This document shows positions 40,806 to 51,218 of a stretch of 64,000 bases of DNA, one piece after another; position 1 is the stretch's first letter; each line of letters begins with the position of its first letter. This DNA comes from Lentzea sp. NBRC 105346. Lineage in GTDB: Bacteria > Actinomycetota > Actinomycetes > Mycobacteriales > Pseudonocardiaceae. The notes beneath the pieces are model-generated. The model was not told the origin of the DNA. It saw nothing but the letters and a program-made list of their open reading frames with translations, and did not search any database. A program made the position numbers and the translations under genes. The stretch is taken from NCBI RefSeq assembly GCF_030269605.1, contig NZ_BSTQ01000024.1:62001-126000 (forward strand), read 5' to 3'.

Positions 40806-43750
40806 CGGCTCGCCGCCCGTTGCCGGTCCAGGTGCGCTCGCACGGCGCCCGCGGCGATGGCGAGCGAGTCCAGTTCGAGCGGCCGGTTGATGCCGACGTG
40901 CCGGTTGAAGTGCATGTGCATCAGGCCGGACAGCGCCACGTCGCGCGGCGTCCACGACTCGGTGCGGCGGAACAGCTCGCCGTACTCGGCCACCGCGTCC
41001 CGCCAGGATTCGTCCATTGTGGACTCTTGGTCGAGCAGCCGGACCGCCGCGGCGCGATGCCGCTGGAACGCCTGGTGGTGCGAGTCCTTCGGGAACGACG
41101 TGACCAGCCACGTCATCCAGTCCTCGGCGCCGAACGAGCGGAGCAGGTCGAGGTAGTTCGCCGCCGCGGTCAGTTCGGGAGACGTGGTCTTGGCGCGCGT
41201 GATCGCCGCCGCGCTGTCCGCGTGGAAGAAGCGTTCGGCGGCCTCGATGAGCTCGGGCCCGCCGTAGCGCTCGAGTTCCGGGTCGTAGGTGTCCAGCAGC
41301 AGGGCGCCGCACTCGCCGCGGCGGCGCAGGCCGGCGGCCCAGTCGTGCAGCGCGGGCAGGAGCCGGGCGGGGTCGCCGTGGAACCGCAGCCGCAGGTGCG
41401 GGTCCGGATCGCGGTAGCGCAGGAAGAACCACCGGTCGACCTCGTCCGGCAGGGCGCGCAGCAGTTCCGGCAAGGCCTGGGTGATCAGCTGGTCGTGCCG
41501 GTTCTCCGCGGCGTACACCTTGGCGTACAGCCAGTCGCCGCCCGGCAGGTGCGCGTGGTCGGCCGTGCGCATCGGAGCCCGCGGCAGCGTGCGGGGACGC
41601 TCGGGCTCGGCGGTCGGCAGCAGCGTGAAGACGACCTCGTTGCGGTGACCGTCCAGCCAGCCGGTGTCGCCCGGTGGCTCGACCAGCACCGTGTCCGGCT
41701 CGCGGCGCAGCTCGTCGCGCAGCAGGTGCAGGTGCAGGTCGTAGTCCAGGTTCAGCTCGATCCGCTGGTCGGCGAACGTCGCCTGCACGATCGAGGGCAC
41801 GTCCCATTCCTCGCGCCACGCCCGGAAGCGCTCCGTCCAGTTCGAGTCCGAAGTGGACAGATCGGGACGCCAGCGGGCGGGCGACAGCACCGTGCGGCCG
41901 TGACGGATCCGCGGCAGGAACGGCAGCCGCCGGGCCGCGCCCCACACCCACGGGTTCCAGATCGTGCGGAACCCGCGCGGCAGCTCGAACAGCAGCCGGG
42001 CGACGTTCGGCGCCAGCGTGCGGATGTTGACCATGTGGAACGTGCTGGGCCTGATCTCGTGGCCGAGCGAGAGCGAGTACAGGTGCAGCCCGTCCGGCGT
42101 GGCCGCGACCGCCAGGTCGTCGAGCCCCAGCACGCCCGGTGCGCCGCGGTCGGTGAACACGCCGGCACCGATGCGGCGTTCGGCGACCGACGGCACCTGC
42201 GCCACGTTCGCCAGCCGGGTCGAGCCGGTCTCGAACGTCAGCTGGACGTCGCCGTCGGCGATTTCGGCGAGCTGCTCGGTGAGGTCGTCGAAGAGGTACG
42301 CGAACCGGCCGGTCACGGCGCCTCCCGACCCCCCACCGATGATCGGCGTGACGAGCCGGAAGTCGCCCGCCCGCAACGCTTCCGCCGACGACGCCACGAC
42401 GGTGGCGGAGAAGTCGAGCGACTCGTGCGGAGCGGCCGGTCGTTCCGGCGCCAGGTGCGCGATCAGGTCCTCGTCGAGAACGATTTCCCGCTGCCGTGAC
42501 CACGCCGCCCGGTGCGCCAGTGCGAACAGCCGGTCGTCGTTCTGCTCGGGCGGGGGACCGGGCGTGCGCGTCGAGACCGGGACCCGGTAGCCCGCGGGAG
42601 CACCGAGTCCGCGCTGCGGGTCGAGCAGCTCCTTGACCGGCACCAGCCTGCCGAGGCCGTAGCGCTCCACGAAGTCGCGCAGGAACTCGTCGAGGTGGTG
42701 GTGCCGGGACACTTCCGGCGTCAGTCGCCAGAGGACGGACGCCGCACTTTCGGCCTCCTCCGCGACCGCGCGTGGTAGCCGGACGTCCGCGTCCAGCACG
42801 AGATCGACGTGGAGCTGTTCTCCGTCCGGGTGCAGGCGCTTCATCGCGGTGGTCGCGGCCCGCCACGCGGGCAGACCGTGGCCGAGCGGCTGACGGGCGT
42901 ACTCCGCCGCCAGCCGGTGAGCGTCGCGCAGCTCGGCGACGTCCGGCAGGCCGGTGTTCCCCAGCAGGTCGAGCACGTGGCGCACCGGGTCCGGCGCGTG
43001 CGCCGGGGGACGCAGGTCGGTGAGCAGGATCCGCTGTGCGACGAGACCGCGCACGAGCCCCTCGACGCGGTCGCGCGGCGCACCGGCGAAAGTCGAGCAC
43101 ACGCCGTCGACCAGGTCCGGGAAGCGGATCGGTCGCGACGCTCTCGCCAGCACCTCGGCGACCACCGGGGTGTGCCGGACGGACAGCTCGTCCGGTCGTT
43201 CCTCGGCGCCTTCGGCATCCTGCGGTGCGAACGGCAGCACGAGCCGGTCGCCGCGGAGGAACGCCAGGTCGTTCGCGACGAGCGAGAGGTGCGGCAGTAC
43301 GGCCGGGTCCTGTTCCCACCGGCGCAGCACGGCGGTCAGCCAGCCGTGGTCGGCGCGCACCGATCGGCGGTGGTCGCGCCCCAGCCGCGTCTTGGCCTCG
43401 GTGCCCGACGTGTCGGCCACGGCGACGCCGGCGAGCAGGCCGTACGGGGTGGGCCGGGACGCCATCCGGAGCCGGTAGCGGGTGAGCGCTGTCGCGAGGC
43501 GGCGGAGCCTGGCCTGCCCCGGCTCCGCGCCCGCCTCCAGGGCGTCGATGCCGTGGGCGAGCGATGCGCTGGACACCGCGACCGCCTCGCGCACGACCGG
43601 GTCCGCGACCAGCCGCGACACGTACTCGCGGACCGCGGCGGAGTCGGAGAGATCGAGGTCGGTCCAGGTGTCCTCGGCCGTGGCGGACGGCATCGTGGCG
43701 GCGCGCAACAGCGCCAGCCGCGCAACGGTGAACAGGCCTTGGCCAGGCAT
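40802..43750 (-). CDS. lanB: Lantibiotic dehydratase LanB, full length
   Basis: This 982-residue enzyme dehydrates Ser/Thr of the precursor using glutamyl-tRNA. The N-terminal glutamylation domain (Lant_dehydr_N) spans about residues 20-690 and has RMASRPTPYGLLAGVAVA, TFETGSTRLANVAQVPS and a FHMVNIRTLAPNVARLLFEL region. The C-terminal elimination domain (SpaB_C type), about residues 730-975, begins GGDWLYAKVYAAENRHDQL and has DRWFFLRYRDPDPHLRLRF. Both halves are fused, as in NisB. ATG at 43750 has GGGGGGAA seven nt upstream and is preferred to the ATG at 43813. Confidence 0.93.
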   Translation of the reverse strand: MPGQGLFTVARLALLRAATMPSATAEDTWTDLDLSDSAAVREYVSRLVADPVVREAVAVSSASLAHGIDALEAGAEPGQARLRRLATALTRYRLRMASRPTPYGLLAGVAVADTSGTEAKTRLGRDHRRSVRADHGWLTAVLRRWEQDPAVLPHLSLVANDLAFLRGDRLVLPFAPQDAEGAEERPDELSVRHTPVVAEVLARASRPIRFPDLVDGVCSTFAGAPRDRVEGLVRGLVAQRILLTDLRPPAHAPDPVRHVLDLLGNTGLPDVAELRDAHRLAAEYARQPLGHGLPAWRAATTAMKRLHPDGEQLHVDLVLDADVRLPRAVAEEAESAASVLWRLTPEVSRHHHLDEFLRDFVERYGLGRLVPVKELLDPQRGLGAPAGYRVPVSTRTPGPPPEQNDDRLFALAHRAAWSRQREIVLDEDLIAHLAPERPAAPHESLDFSATVVASSAEALRAGDFRLVTPIIGGGSGGAVTGRFAYLFDDLTEQLAEIADGDVQLTFETGSTRLANVAQVPSVAERRIGAGVFTDRGAPGVLGLDDLAVAATPDGLHLYSLSLGHEIRPSTFHMVNIRTLAPNVARLLFELPRGFRTIWNPWVWGAARRLPFLPRIRHGRTVLSPARWRPDLSTSDSNWTERFRAWREEWDVPSIVQATFADQRIELNLDYDLHLHLLRDELRREPDTVLVEPPGDTGWLDGHRNEVVFTLLPTAEPERPRTLPRAPMRTADHAHLPGGDWLYAKVYAAENRHDQLITQALPELLRALPDEVDRWFFLRYRDPDPHLRLRFHGDPARLLPALHDWAAGLRRRGECGALLLDTYDPELERYGGPELIEAAERFFHADSAAAITRAKTTSPELTAAANYLDLLRSFGAEDWMTWLVTSFPKDSHHQAFQRHRAAAVRLLDQESTMDESWRDAVAEYGELFRRTESWTPRDVALSGLMHMHFNRHVGINRPLELDSLAIAAGAVRAHLDRQRAASR

Positions 43751-43806
43751 CCGAAAAGTTCCCCCCAGAACCGAGTGCCGACGCAGAATGACACACGGCC
43801 GGCGAA

Positions 43807-43847
43807 ATCGCACGCGGTGACCTGAGTCACAACGCGGCTCGTGCGAT
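43807..43847. promoter_or_regulatory. Dyad symmetries in the divergent lanthipeptide promoter region
   Basis: In the 142 bp between the lanB and second lanC starts, ATCGCAC (43807-43813) is complementary to GTGCGAT (43841-43847). Inside them GTGAC (43817-43821) is complementary to GTCAC (43826-43830). These are possible operator sites for a regulator controlling both arms. No clear -35/-10 pair could be fixed, and no regulator gene adjoins. Confidence 0.4.
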
Positions 43848-43892
43848 CGTGGTACACGTTGGACGGTTCCGTCGCTGGGGGGCGAGACGACA

Positions 43893-45083
43893 GTGGTTCA
43901 TCAGGCGTGCGCGGTGGTCGACGATGTCGCCGCACGGCTCGCGGACGAGCAACGGCTGGGCGACGCCGTGGCACTGGCGATGGCACAGACGTCGCATCCG
44001 GAAGTCAACGTGTGGCGACCGATGTCGCTCGCGTTCGGCGACAGCGGTGTCGCGCTGCTCCTCGGCGTCCTCGGGCACGACGTGGCCGGACATCGGTTGC
44101 TGGCCGGCGCGGTGGGCGGGATCGCCGCGGGCAGTCCGCTCGGGTTGTTCGACGGTGTGCACGGCGTGCGTGCCGCGGCGTGGGCCCTCAGCAAGGACGG
44201 CGCGAGGTACACCGGTCTTCTGTCCAAACTGGACCGATTCGTCGCGACCGGTGACGCCGGAACCGTTGCCGGAGGCGTGGCCTCCGCGTACGACCTGATC
44301 GGCGGGATCACCGGCTGGGGAGCCGGGCTGCTCGCCCACCGCACCGCGGAGACCGGCGACGCGCTGGCCGGGGTGGTGCGCGCTGTCGGCCGGCTGCTGT
44401 CCGAGGACGACGAAGGGCCGCGAGCGTGGATGGTGGTGGACGAGCGCAGAGCGGTCGACACCGGTGTCGCGCACGGTATTCCGGGACTGCTGGCGTTCGC
44501 GTCGCTGGCGCTGAGCACGCCCGATCTCGCGACGCCGGAGCTGCGCGACGCCGTGGCATGGGGTTCGCGGTGGTTGTTGCGGCTGGGGAAGTCGTTGCCG
44601 CAAAAGGGTTTCTGGCCACAGATCGTGTCGATGGAGCTCGAACCCGGTCCGATGGTCGGTCCGAAGTGGTGCTACGGCACCGCCGGTGTCGCGCGCGCAT
44701 TGTGGTTGGCGGGCAAGGCCTTGGACGACCAGGAGGTGCTCGCCGAGGCGGTGCGGATGGCACTGGAGGTCGCCGGTGCCGACCCGGCTGAGCTGCCTTC
44801 GCCGGGACTGTGCCACGGACTCGCGGGAACGCTACTCGTGCTGCGGCACTTCGCTTGGGACACCGGCCGCGCCGAGTTCGACGTGGCTGTGCGGGACCTC
44901 TCGGCCGCGCTGCTCGACCGGTACGACCCGGACAGTCCGATGGGGTTCCGCGACGTAGAGAACAGCGGCGCCGAGGTCGACAACCCCGGCCTGCTCAGCG
45001 GAGCCGCGGGGATCGCGCTCGCGCTGCACGCGCTCGACCTGGGTGAACGGCCGTGGTGGAGCCGGCTGTTCCTGCTCGGGTGA
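43893..45083 (+). CDS. Second LanC-like cyclase
   Basis: This 396-residue protein starts with GTG at 43893 after CTGGGGGGCGAG. It keeps the LanC zinc site: Cys260 in KWCYGTAGVARALW and Cys307-His308 in LCHGLAGTLL. Its GxxG repeats (LSGAAGIALALHAL, GGITGWGAGLL, AHGIPGLLAFASL) also fit. It is clearly divergent from the other LanC in the cluster, sharing only motifs. It is 11 bp upstream of the ABC exporter gene and in the opposite direction to lanBCA. It may be a second cyclase for a different ring, or act with the exporter in immunity or export. Confidence 0.88.
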   Translation: MVHQACAVVDDVAARLADEQRLGDAVALAMAQTSHPEVNVWRPMSLAFGDSGVALLLGVLGHDVAGHRLLAGAVGGIAAGSPLGLFDGVHGVRAAAWALSKDGARYTGLLSKLDRFVATGDAGTVAGGVASAYDLIGGITGWGAGLLAHRTAETGDALAGVVRAVGRLLSEDDEGPRAWMVVDERRAVDTGVAHGIPGLLAFASLALSTPDLATPELRDAVAWGSRWLLRLGKSLPQKGFWPQIVSMELEPGPMVGPKWCYGTAGVARALWLAGKALDDQEVLAEAVRMALEVAGADPAELPSPGLCHGLAGTLLVLRHFAWDTGRAEFDVAVRDLSAALLDRYDPDSPMGFRDVENSGAEVDNPGLLSGAAGIALALHALDLGERPWWSRLFLLG

Positions 45084-45094
45084 AAGGGAGAGTC

Positions 45095-46954
45095 GTGGAT
45101 CCGTTGTTCGGTGCGGGGATCAGGTTCGACGGCGACGCGCCGAAAGCCGAGGCAGGACTTGGTTTCCTGGCGATGGCCCGGCGGCTGCCGAGGCTCGTCG
45201 CGGTCGTGCTGCGGCTCGCCTGGGCCGCCGACCGGTGGGCGTTGACCGCGGTGCTGGCCATCCAGATCGCCGTCGCGCCGCTCACCCTCACGGGCCTCCT
45301 CGCGACGAACCGCGTGCTCGAACCGTTGCTCGCCGGCGGCCCGACTCCGGAACGCGTGCTCGGCGCGTTGCCCGCGCTCGCCTGGCTGGGCACCGCGACC
45401 GCGTTGGTCAGCGTGTTGACGGCGGTCGGCAACGCGGCCCGGACCGCGCTGGCGCCCAAGGTGCAGCGCGCCGCGGACACCCGGCTCATGCACTGCGCCG
45501 TCCGCGTCGAGCTGGCCGCGGCCGAGGACTCGCGGTTCCACGACCTGATGGCGTCCGGCTACCGGGGCGCCGAGGCCACGGCCAAGGTGATCGACTCGGT
45601 GGTCGGCGTGATCGGCGCGGTGCTCGGGTTGCTCGCCGCGGCGGGCGCGCTGGCCGTGCTGAGTCCGTGGCTGGTGCCGTTGCTGGTGCTGGCCGTGGTG
45701 CCGAAGGGCTGGGCGACCGTGCGGTCCGCCCGCGCCCGGTTCGTCTCGGCGCGAAAACACACCGAGCTGGTGCGCCAGGTCGACCTGCTGGGTTCGCTGA
45801 CCGTGTTCCCGCAGGCGGCCGAGGAGTTGCGCACCCACAAGGTGGGCGACTTCCTGCTCGGTCACCACGCGCGGCTGTCGGCGCGGGCGGAGGCGGAGAA
45901 CCAGCGGCTGGCGTGGGCGGAGTCGCGGGCGAACCTGGTCGCGGGTGCGATCTCCGGCCTGACCGTCGCGGTCGTGTACGGCGTGCTCGTGCTGCTCCTG
46001 CTGCGCGGCGACGTCCCGCTCGCCACGACCGGCGCCGCGCTGCTCGCGATCAGCCTCGGGCTGACCCGGCTCACGATGCTGGTGAGCCAGGTCAACGTCG
46101 TCTACGAGAAGGGGCTTTTCGTACTCGACTGGGAGAACGCCCTGGCCGAGGCCGACCGGCACCGCATGCGCGTCGACGGCCGGCCGGTGCCCGGCCCGCC
46201 GTCGGTGATCACCGCGACGGACGTCCACTTCCGCTATCCCGGAGCGCCGCGGCCCGCGGTCGACGGCGCGACCGTCAGCGTGCGGCGCGGCGAGATCATC
46301 GCGCTCGTCGGCGAGAACGGCTCGGGCAAGACCACGATGGCGAAACTGCTCGCCGGGCTGTACCTGCCGGAGTCGGGCGCGATCACCTGGGACGGCGCCG
46401 ACCTCGCCGGGTTGAACCGCGACGACGTGTTCGACCAGGTCGCCCTGGTGTCGCAGAACTTCATGAACTGGCCGTTCGCCGCGCGCGTCAACGTCGGCAT
46501 CGGCCGCACCGACCGGGAGGCGACCGCCGAGCTGCTCGAGGATGCGGCACGGGCCGGCGGTGCCGACCGGATCGTCGCCCGGTTGCCGCACGGGTGGGAC
46601 ACGCTGCTCGCCCGTGAGTTCCTCGGCGGGACGAACCTCTCGGGCGGTCAGTGGCAGCGGATCGGGCTCGCGCGGGCCTGGTTCCGGGACGCCTCGGTGC
46701 TGATCTTCGACGAGCCGACCGCCGCGCTGGATCCGGTGACGGAGATCGAGGTGTTCGACCGGGTGGCGAAGCTCGCGAAGGCCGGTAAGTCCGTCATCCT
46801 CGTCACCCACCGGATGGCGTCGGTGCGGTGTGCGGACCGGATCTACGTGCTGGACGCGGGCGTGGTCACCGAGTCCGGCACCCATGACGAGCTGATGGCG
46901 GCCGGCGGCCGGTACGCGGCCATGTACAAGGTGCAGGCCGAGCAGTTCGCTTAG
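45095..46954 (+). CDS. ABC transporter, fused permease/ATPase, lanthipeptide exporter candidate
   Basis: This 619-residue half-transporter begins with GTG at 45095 after AAAGGGAG. About six membrane helices occupy residues 45-330, followed by an NBD with Walker A GENGSGKTT (Lys412), Q-loop SQNFMNWPF, signature NLSGGQWQRIGLARAW and Walker B VLIFDEPTAALDP. It has no N-terminal C39 peptidase domain, so it cannot remove a leader itself. The gene lies directly after the second lanC, and export of the lanthipeptide is inferred. The last 4 bp overlap a small convergent gene. Confidence 0.88.
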   Translation: MDPLFGAGIRFDGDAPKAEAGLGFLAMARRLPRLVAVVLRLAWAADRWALTAVLAIQIAVAPLTLTGLLATNRVLEPLLAGGPTPERVLGALPALAWLGTATALVSVLTAVGNAARTALAPKVQRAADTRLMHCAVRVELAAAEDSRFHDLMASGYRGAEATAKVIDSVVGVIGAVLGLLAAAGALAVLSPWLVPLLVLAVVPKGWATVRSARARFVSARKHTELVRQVDLLGSLTVFPQAAEELRTHKVGDFLLGHHARLSARAEAENQRLAWAESRANLVAGAISGLTVAVVYGVLVLLLLRGDVPLATTGAALLAISLGLTRLTMLVSQVNVVYEKGLFVLDWENALAEADRHRMRVDGRPVPGPPSVITATDVHFRYPGAPRPAVDGATVSVRRGEIIALVGENGSGKTTMAKLLAGLYLPESGAITWDGADLAGLNRDDVFDQVALVSQNFMNWPFAARVNVGIGRTDREATAELLEDAARAGGADRIVARLPHGWDTLLAREFLGGTNLSGGQWQRIGLARAWFRDASVLIFDEPTAALDPVTEIEVFDRVAKLAKAGKSVILVTHRMASVRCADRIYVLDAGVVTESGTHDELMAAGGRYAAMYKVQAEQFA

Positions 46955-47100
46955 GCGGCGGCCTTCTTCTTCGCGGCCTTGGCCGCCTTCTTCTCGGCCT
47001 TCTTCCTGCGCTTGTCCCGCTCCTTCAGCAGTGCGACGACCGGGCAGCCCTTGCAGCGAGGCTTCGACCGGCAGCACTTCTTCTTCAACTTCTTGCCCAC
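46951..47100 (-). CDS. Tiny Cys- and Lys-rich conserved protein
   Basis: This 49-residue protein starts with GTG at 47100 after GGAG. The N-terminal half KKLKKKCCRSKPRCKGCPVV has four cysteines (9, 10, 16 and 19) in a CCx5CxxC pattern likely to bind metal. The rest is a Lys/Ala helix (EKKAAKAAKKKAAA). Similar tiny proteins occur beside typA in related actinomycetes, with no known function. A DtxR/IdeR-type palindrome lies 31 bp upstream, so iron control is plausible. Confidence 0.65.
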   Translation of the reverse strand: MGKKLKKKCCRSKPRCKGCPVVALLKERDKRRKKAEKKAAKAAKKKAAA

Positions 47101-47130
47101 CAACGCTCCACTCAGACGGATGACGCTAGG

Positions 47131-47149
47131 GTAGGTGAGGCTCACCTCA
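47131..47149. promoter_or_regulatory. Iron box (DtxR/IdeR/DmdR-type operator)
   Basis: GTAGGTGAGGCTCACCTCA matches 16 of 19 positions of the Streptomyces DmdR iron box TTAGGTTAGGCTCACCTAA. Its core AGGTGAGGCTCACCT is a perfect 15-nt palindrome around one G. It lies 31 bp upstream of the tiny Cys/Lys-rich gene and 113 bp upstream of typA. Repression of the tiny gene under iron repletion is inferred. Confidence 0.6.
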
Positions 47150-47262
47150 CGGGGCAGTACTGTGTGGTATTTGCGACGCTGCCGGTACTCTGGTACTCGG
47201 CGGTGCGCATCATCGTGTCCGGCGCATGCCCCTCCCTCGCCTACAAGCTCTAGGAGTTCTGC

Positions 47263-49158
<1,896 letters not shown>

Positions 49159-49168
49159 AAGTAGGGAT

Positions 49169-49223
49169 TGCCGTTAGGGGCACCCTTGCGACGCCAGACG
49201 TCGCAAGGGTGCCCCTAACGGCA
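49169..49223 (+). terminator. Perfect 25-bp hairpin after typA
   Basis: The 25 bases at 49169-49193 (starting TGCCGTTAGGGGCACCC) are exactly complementary to 49199-49223 across a 5-nt loop, CCAGA. It lies 10 bp after the typA stop and 33 bp before the lpqW start. There is no U-run. It should terminate typA transcription and insulate lpqW. Confidence 0.82.
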
Positions 49224-49256
49224 TCTCGTTCACAGTTGTCTGGCAGGCTCGAACCC

Positions 49257-50930
49257 ATGAGGCGACTTGGGGGAGTTCTCGCGGCGGCCGTGTTCGGGCT
49301 TGCCGCGTGCACGAACGCGCCCCCGCCGCCGCTCGTGCCGGCCAGTGAGGCTCCGCCGATCCCCACGACGACCGGGCCGAAGATCAAGGAGATCGTGCTC
49401 GGAGTCGACGACGTCAAGGGCGGCTACAACCCGCACGTCCTGGGCGGTCAGAGCGCCATCACCACGGCGCTGTCCTCGCTGCTGCTGCCGAGCACGTTCC
49501 GCACCGCCGAGGACGGCACGCCGCGGCTCGACCGGACGTTGATGCTCAGCGCGCAGGTCACCAAGGCCGAGCCGTTCACCGTCACGTACGAGATCCGCAA
49601 GGACGCCAGCTGGAGCGACAGCGCGCCGATCGCCGCCGAGGACTTCGTCTATCTCTGGCAGCGGATGCGCAGCGAGCCCGGCGTGGTGGACCCGGCCGGG
49701 TACCGGCTGATCTCGAACATCCAGAGCCGTGAGGGCGGCAAGATCGTCGAGGTCGTCTTCTCGAAGCCCTATCCGGGCTGGCGCAGCCTGTTCGGCAACC
49801 TGCTGCCCGCGCACCTGCTCAAGGACGCGCCCGGCAACTGGAGCAACGTGCTGGCCACCGGGTTCCCGGCCACGGCCGGGCCGTTCGCGGTGCGGTCGCT
49901 CGACGAGCCGCGCGGCGAGGTCGTCCTCGAGCGCAGCGACCGGTACTGGGACACGCCGACGACGCTCGACCGGCTCACCCTGCGGCGGGCCAGCCACGGG
50001 GCCATGGCCGACTCCCTCAAGGACGGCGACAACCAGGCCGCGCTCCTGCGGGCGGACGCCATCGCGGTGAACCTGCTGGCCGGCGTGCCGAAGGTGGTCA
50101 CGACACCGGTGCCGCGCAACGAGGTCGTGCAGGTCCTGTTCCGGCCCGGCAGCCCGCAGCTGGCCACGCCGGGCGTGCGCAAGGCGCTGCTGGCGGCGCT
50201 GGACCGCGACGCGCTCATCGCGTCCGGCACCAACAACGGGCCGTCCGCCCAGCTCAGGGCCGACTCACTGGTGATCCCGCCGAGCAAGCCGGAGTACCGG
50301 GCGACCATCCCCGGCCCGACGTTCGACCGGGCGAAGACCGAGCAGCTGCTCACCGAGGCCGGCTACACCCGCAGTCCGGCGGGCACCTGGGGCAAAGCGG
50401 GCAAACCGTTGCAGATCCAGGTCGCCGCACGCGAAGGCGCCGAGCCTTATGTAACGGTTGCGACTCAGGTGGTGCGGCAACTCAAGTCGGCAGGAATTGA
50501 CGCGAAGCTCATCACGCCCAACGCCGAAGAACTTCACAGCCGCCTTCTGGTCGCGAATCCAACCGACACACCGGTCGATATAGCGGTTCTTCCGCGTGTC
50601 GATGCCGGTGATTCCGCCTCGGCGCTGGCCAGCACATTCGGCTGTGTAACCGCGCCGCCCGATGGTGGGACCCCCGGTCCCGTGAATTCCGCCGGATTCT
50701 GTGATCAGGTAATCCAGCCGTCCATCGACTCCGTCCTCACCGGCAAGACATTGCTCGCGGACGCGCTCGCCGCGCTCGAGCCCCAACTGTGGGACCAGGC
50801 GGTGGCGCTGCCGTTGTTCCAGGTCGCGGACCTGCTCGCGGTCATGCCGACGGTCTCGGGCGTTGACGCGGGCGCACCACTGGCGGGCGTCCTCTCGGGT
50901 GCACCCGAATGGCGCAGGCTCGACAGCTGA
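49257..50930 (+). CDS. lpqW: LpqW-like substrate-binding-family lipoprotein
   Basis: This 557-residue lipoprotein (MRRLGGVLAAAVFGLAACTN) belongs to the family 5 extracellular binding proteins, with TYEIRKDASWSDSAPIAAEDFV and FSKPYPGWRSLFGNLLPAHLL (in parts). The place next to typA and the absence of paired permease genes in its own transcript point to LpqW. In mycobacteria LpqW directs PIM intermediates toward polar PIMs or lipomannan/LAM; pimE is also in this window. The downstream opp operon offers the alternative of a peptide-binding role. Codons at about 50440-50720 are unusually A/T-ending (including ATA). Confidence 0.75.
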   Translation: MRRLGGVLAAAVFGLAACTNAPPPPLVPASEAPPIPTTTGPKIKEIVLGVDDVKGGYNPHVLGGQSAITTALSSLLLPSTFRTAEDGTPRLDRTLMLSAQVTKAEPFTVTYEIRKDASWSDSAPIAAEDFVYLWQRMRSEPGVVDPAGYRLISNIQSREGGKIVEVVFSKPYPGWRSLFGNLLPAHLLKDAPGNWSNVLATGFPATAGPFAVRSLDEPRGEVVLERSDRYWDTPTTLDRLTLRRASHGAMADSLKDGDNQAALLRADAIAVNLLAGVPKVVTTPVPRNEVVQVLFRPGSPQLATPGVRKALLAALDRDALIASGTNNGPSAQLRADSLVIPPSKPEYRATIPGPTFDRAKTEQLLTEAGYTRSPAGTWGKAGKPLQIQVAAREGAEPYVTVATQVVRQLKSAGIDAKLITPNAEELHSRLLVANPTDTPVDIAVLPRVDAGDSASALASTFGCVTAPPDGGTPGPVNSAGFCDQVIQPSIDSVLTGKTLLADALAALEPQLWDQAVALPLFQVADLLAVMPTVSGVDAGAPLAGVLSGAPEWRRLDS

Positions 50931-50977
50931 CGTAAATGTCCCTGACAAATACTTCGAGATGCGGCACGCCCGACTTG

Positions 50978-51006
50978 TTGACAGTATTTCCGGCGTCCGG
51001 TTAACG
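50978..51006 (+). promoter_or_regulatory. Possible sigma-70-type promoter of the opp operon
   Basis: TTGACA at 50978-50983 is followed after 17 bp by TTAACG at 51001-51006. The -35 is perfect but the -10 is poor. It would give a 5' leader of about 200 nt before oppA, which otherwise contains no feature I can identify. Confidence 0.3.
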
Positions 51007-51218
51007 AACGCTCCCGGCCGGTAATCGGGGAGTTGCTTGCTGCTACCAGCGTGTCACCCTTTGGTCACGATCACGCGTGGGACAGTGACCCGCCCCGTCG
51101 CCGGTTCTTACGGTGCTGCAACGGTGTGTCGGTTCGGGGCGCGTAAGACACATCACGGGTTACGGGTGAAGTCGAGCGTCAACAGCCACTTCGCCCAGTG
51201 CTAGGAGGGCACGTGTCG

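Noticed and set aside
39582..43796. A continuous 1404-codon open frame through lanC and lanB
   Set aside because: Beyond 40805 the frame is an out-of-phase shadow of LanB, rich in Arg/Ala/Pro. LanC starts at the coupled ATGA at 40805.
45095..46954. ABC exporter as a LanT with leader peptidase
   Set aside because: There is no C39 peptidase domain at the N-terminus; the protein starts close to its first membrane helices.
44995..47077. Long minus-strand frame behind the ABC exporter and second lanC
   Set aside because: Its residue composition is Arg/Gly/His-rich shadow sequence; the plus strand has complete ABC motifs.
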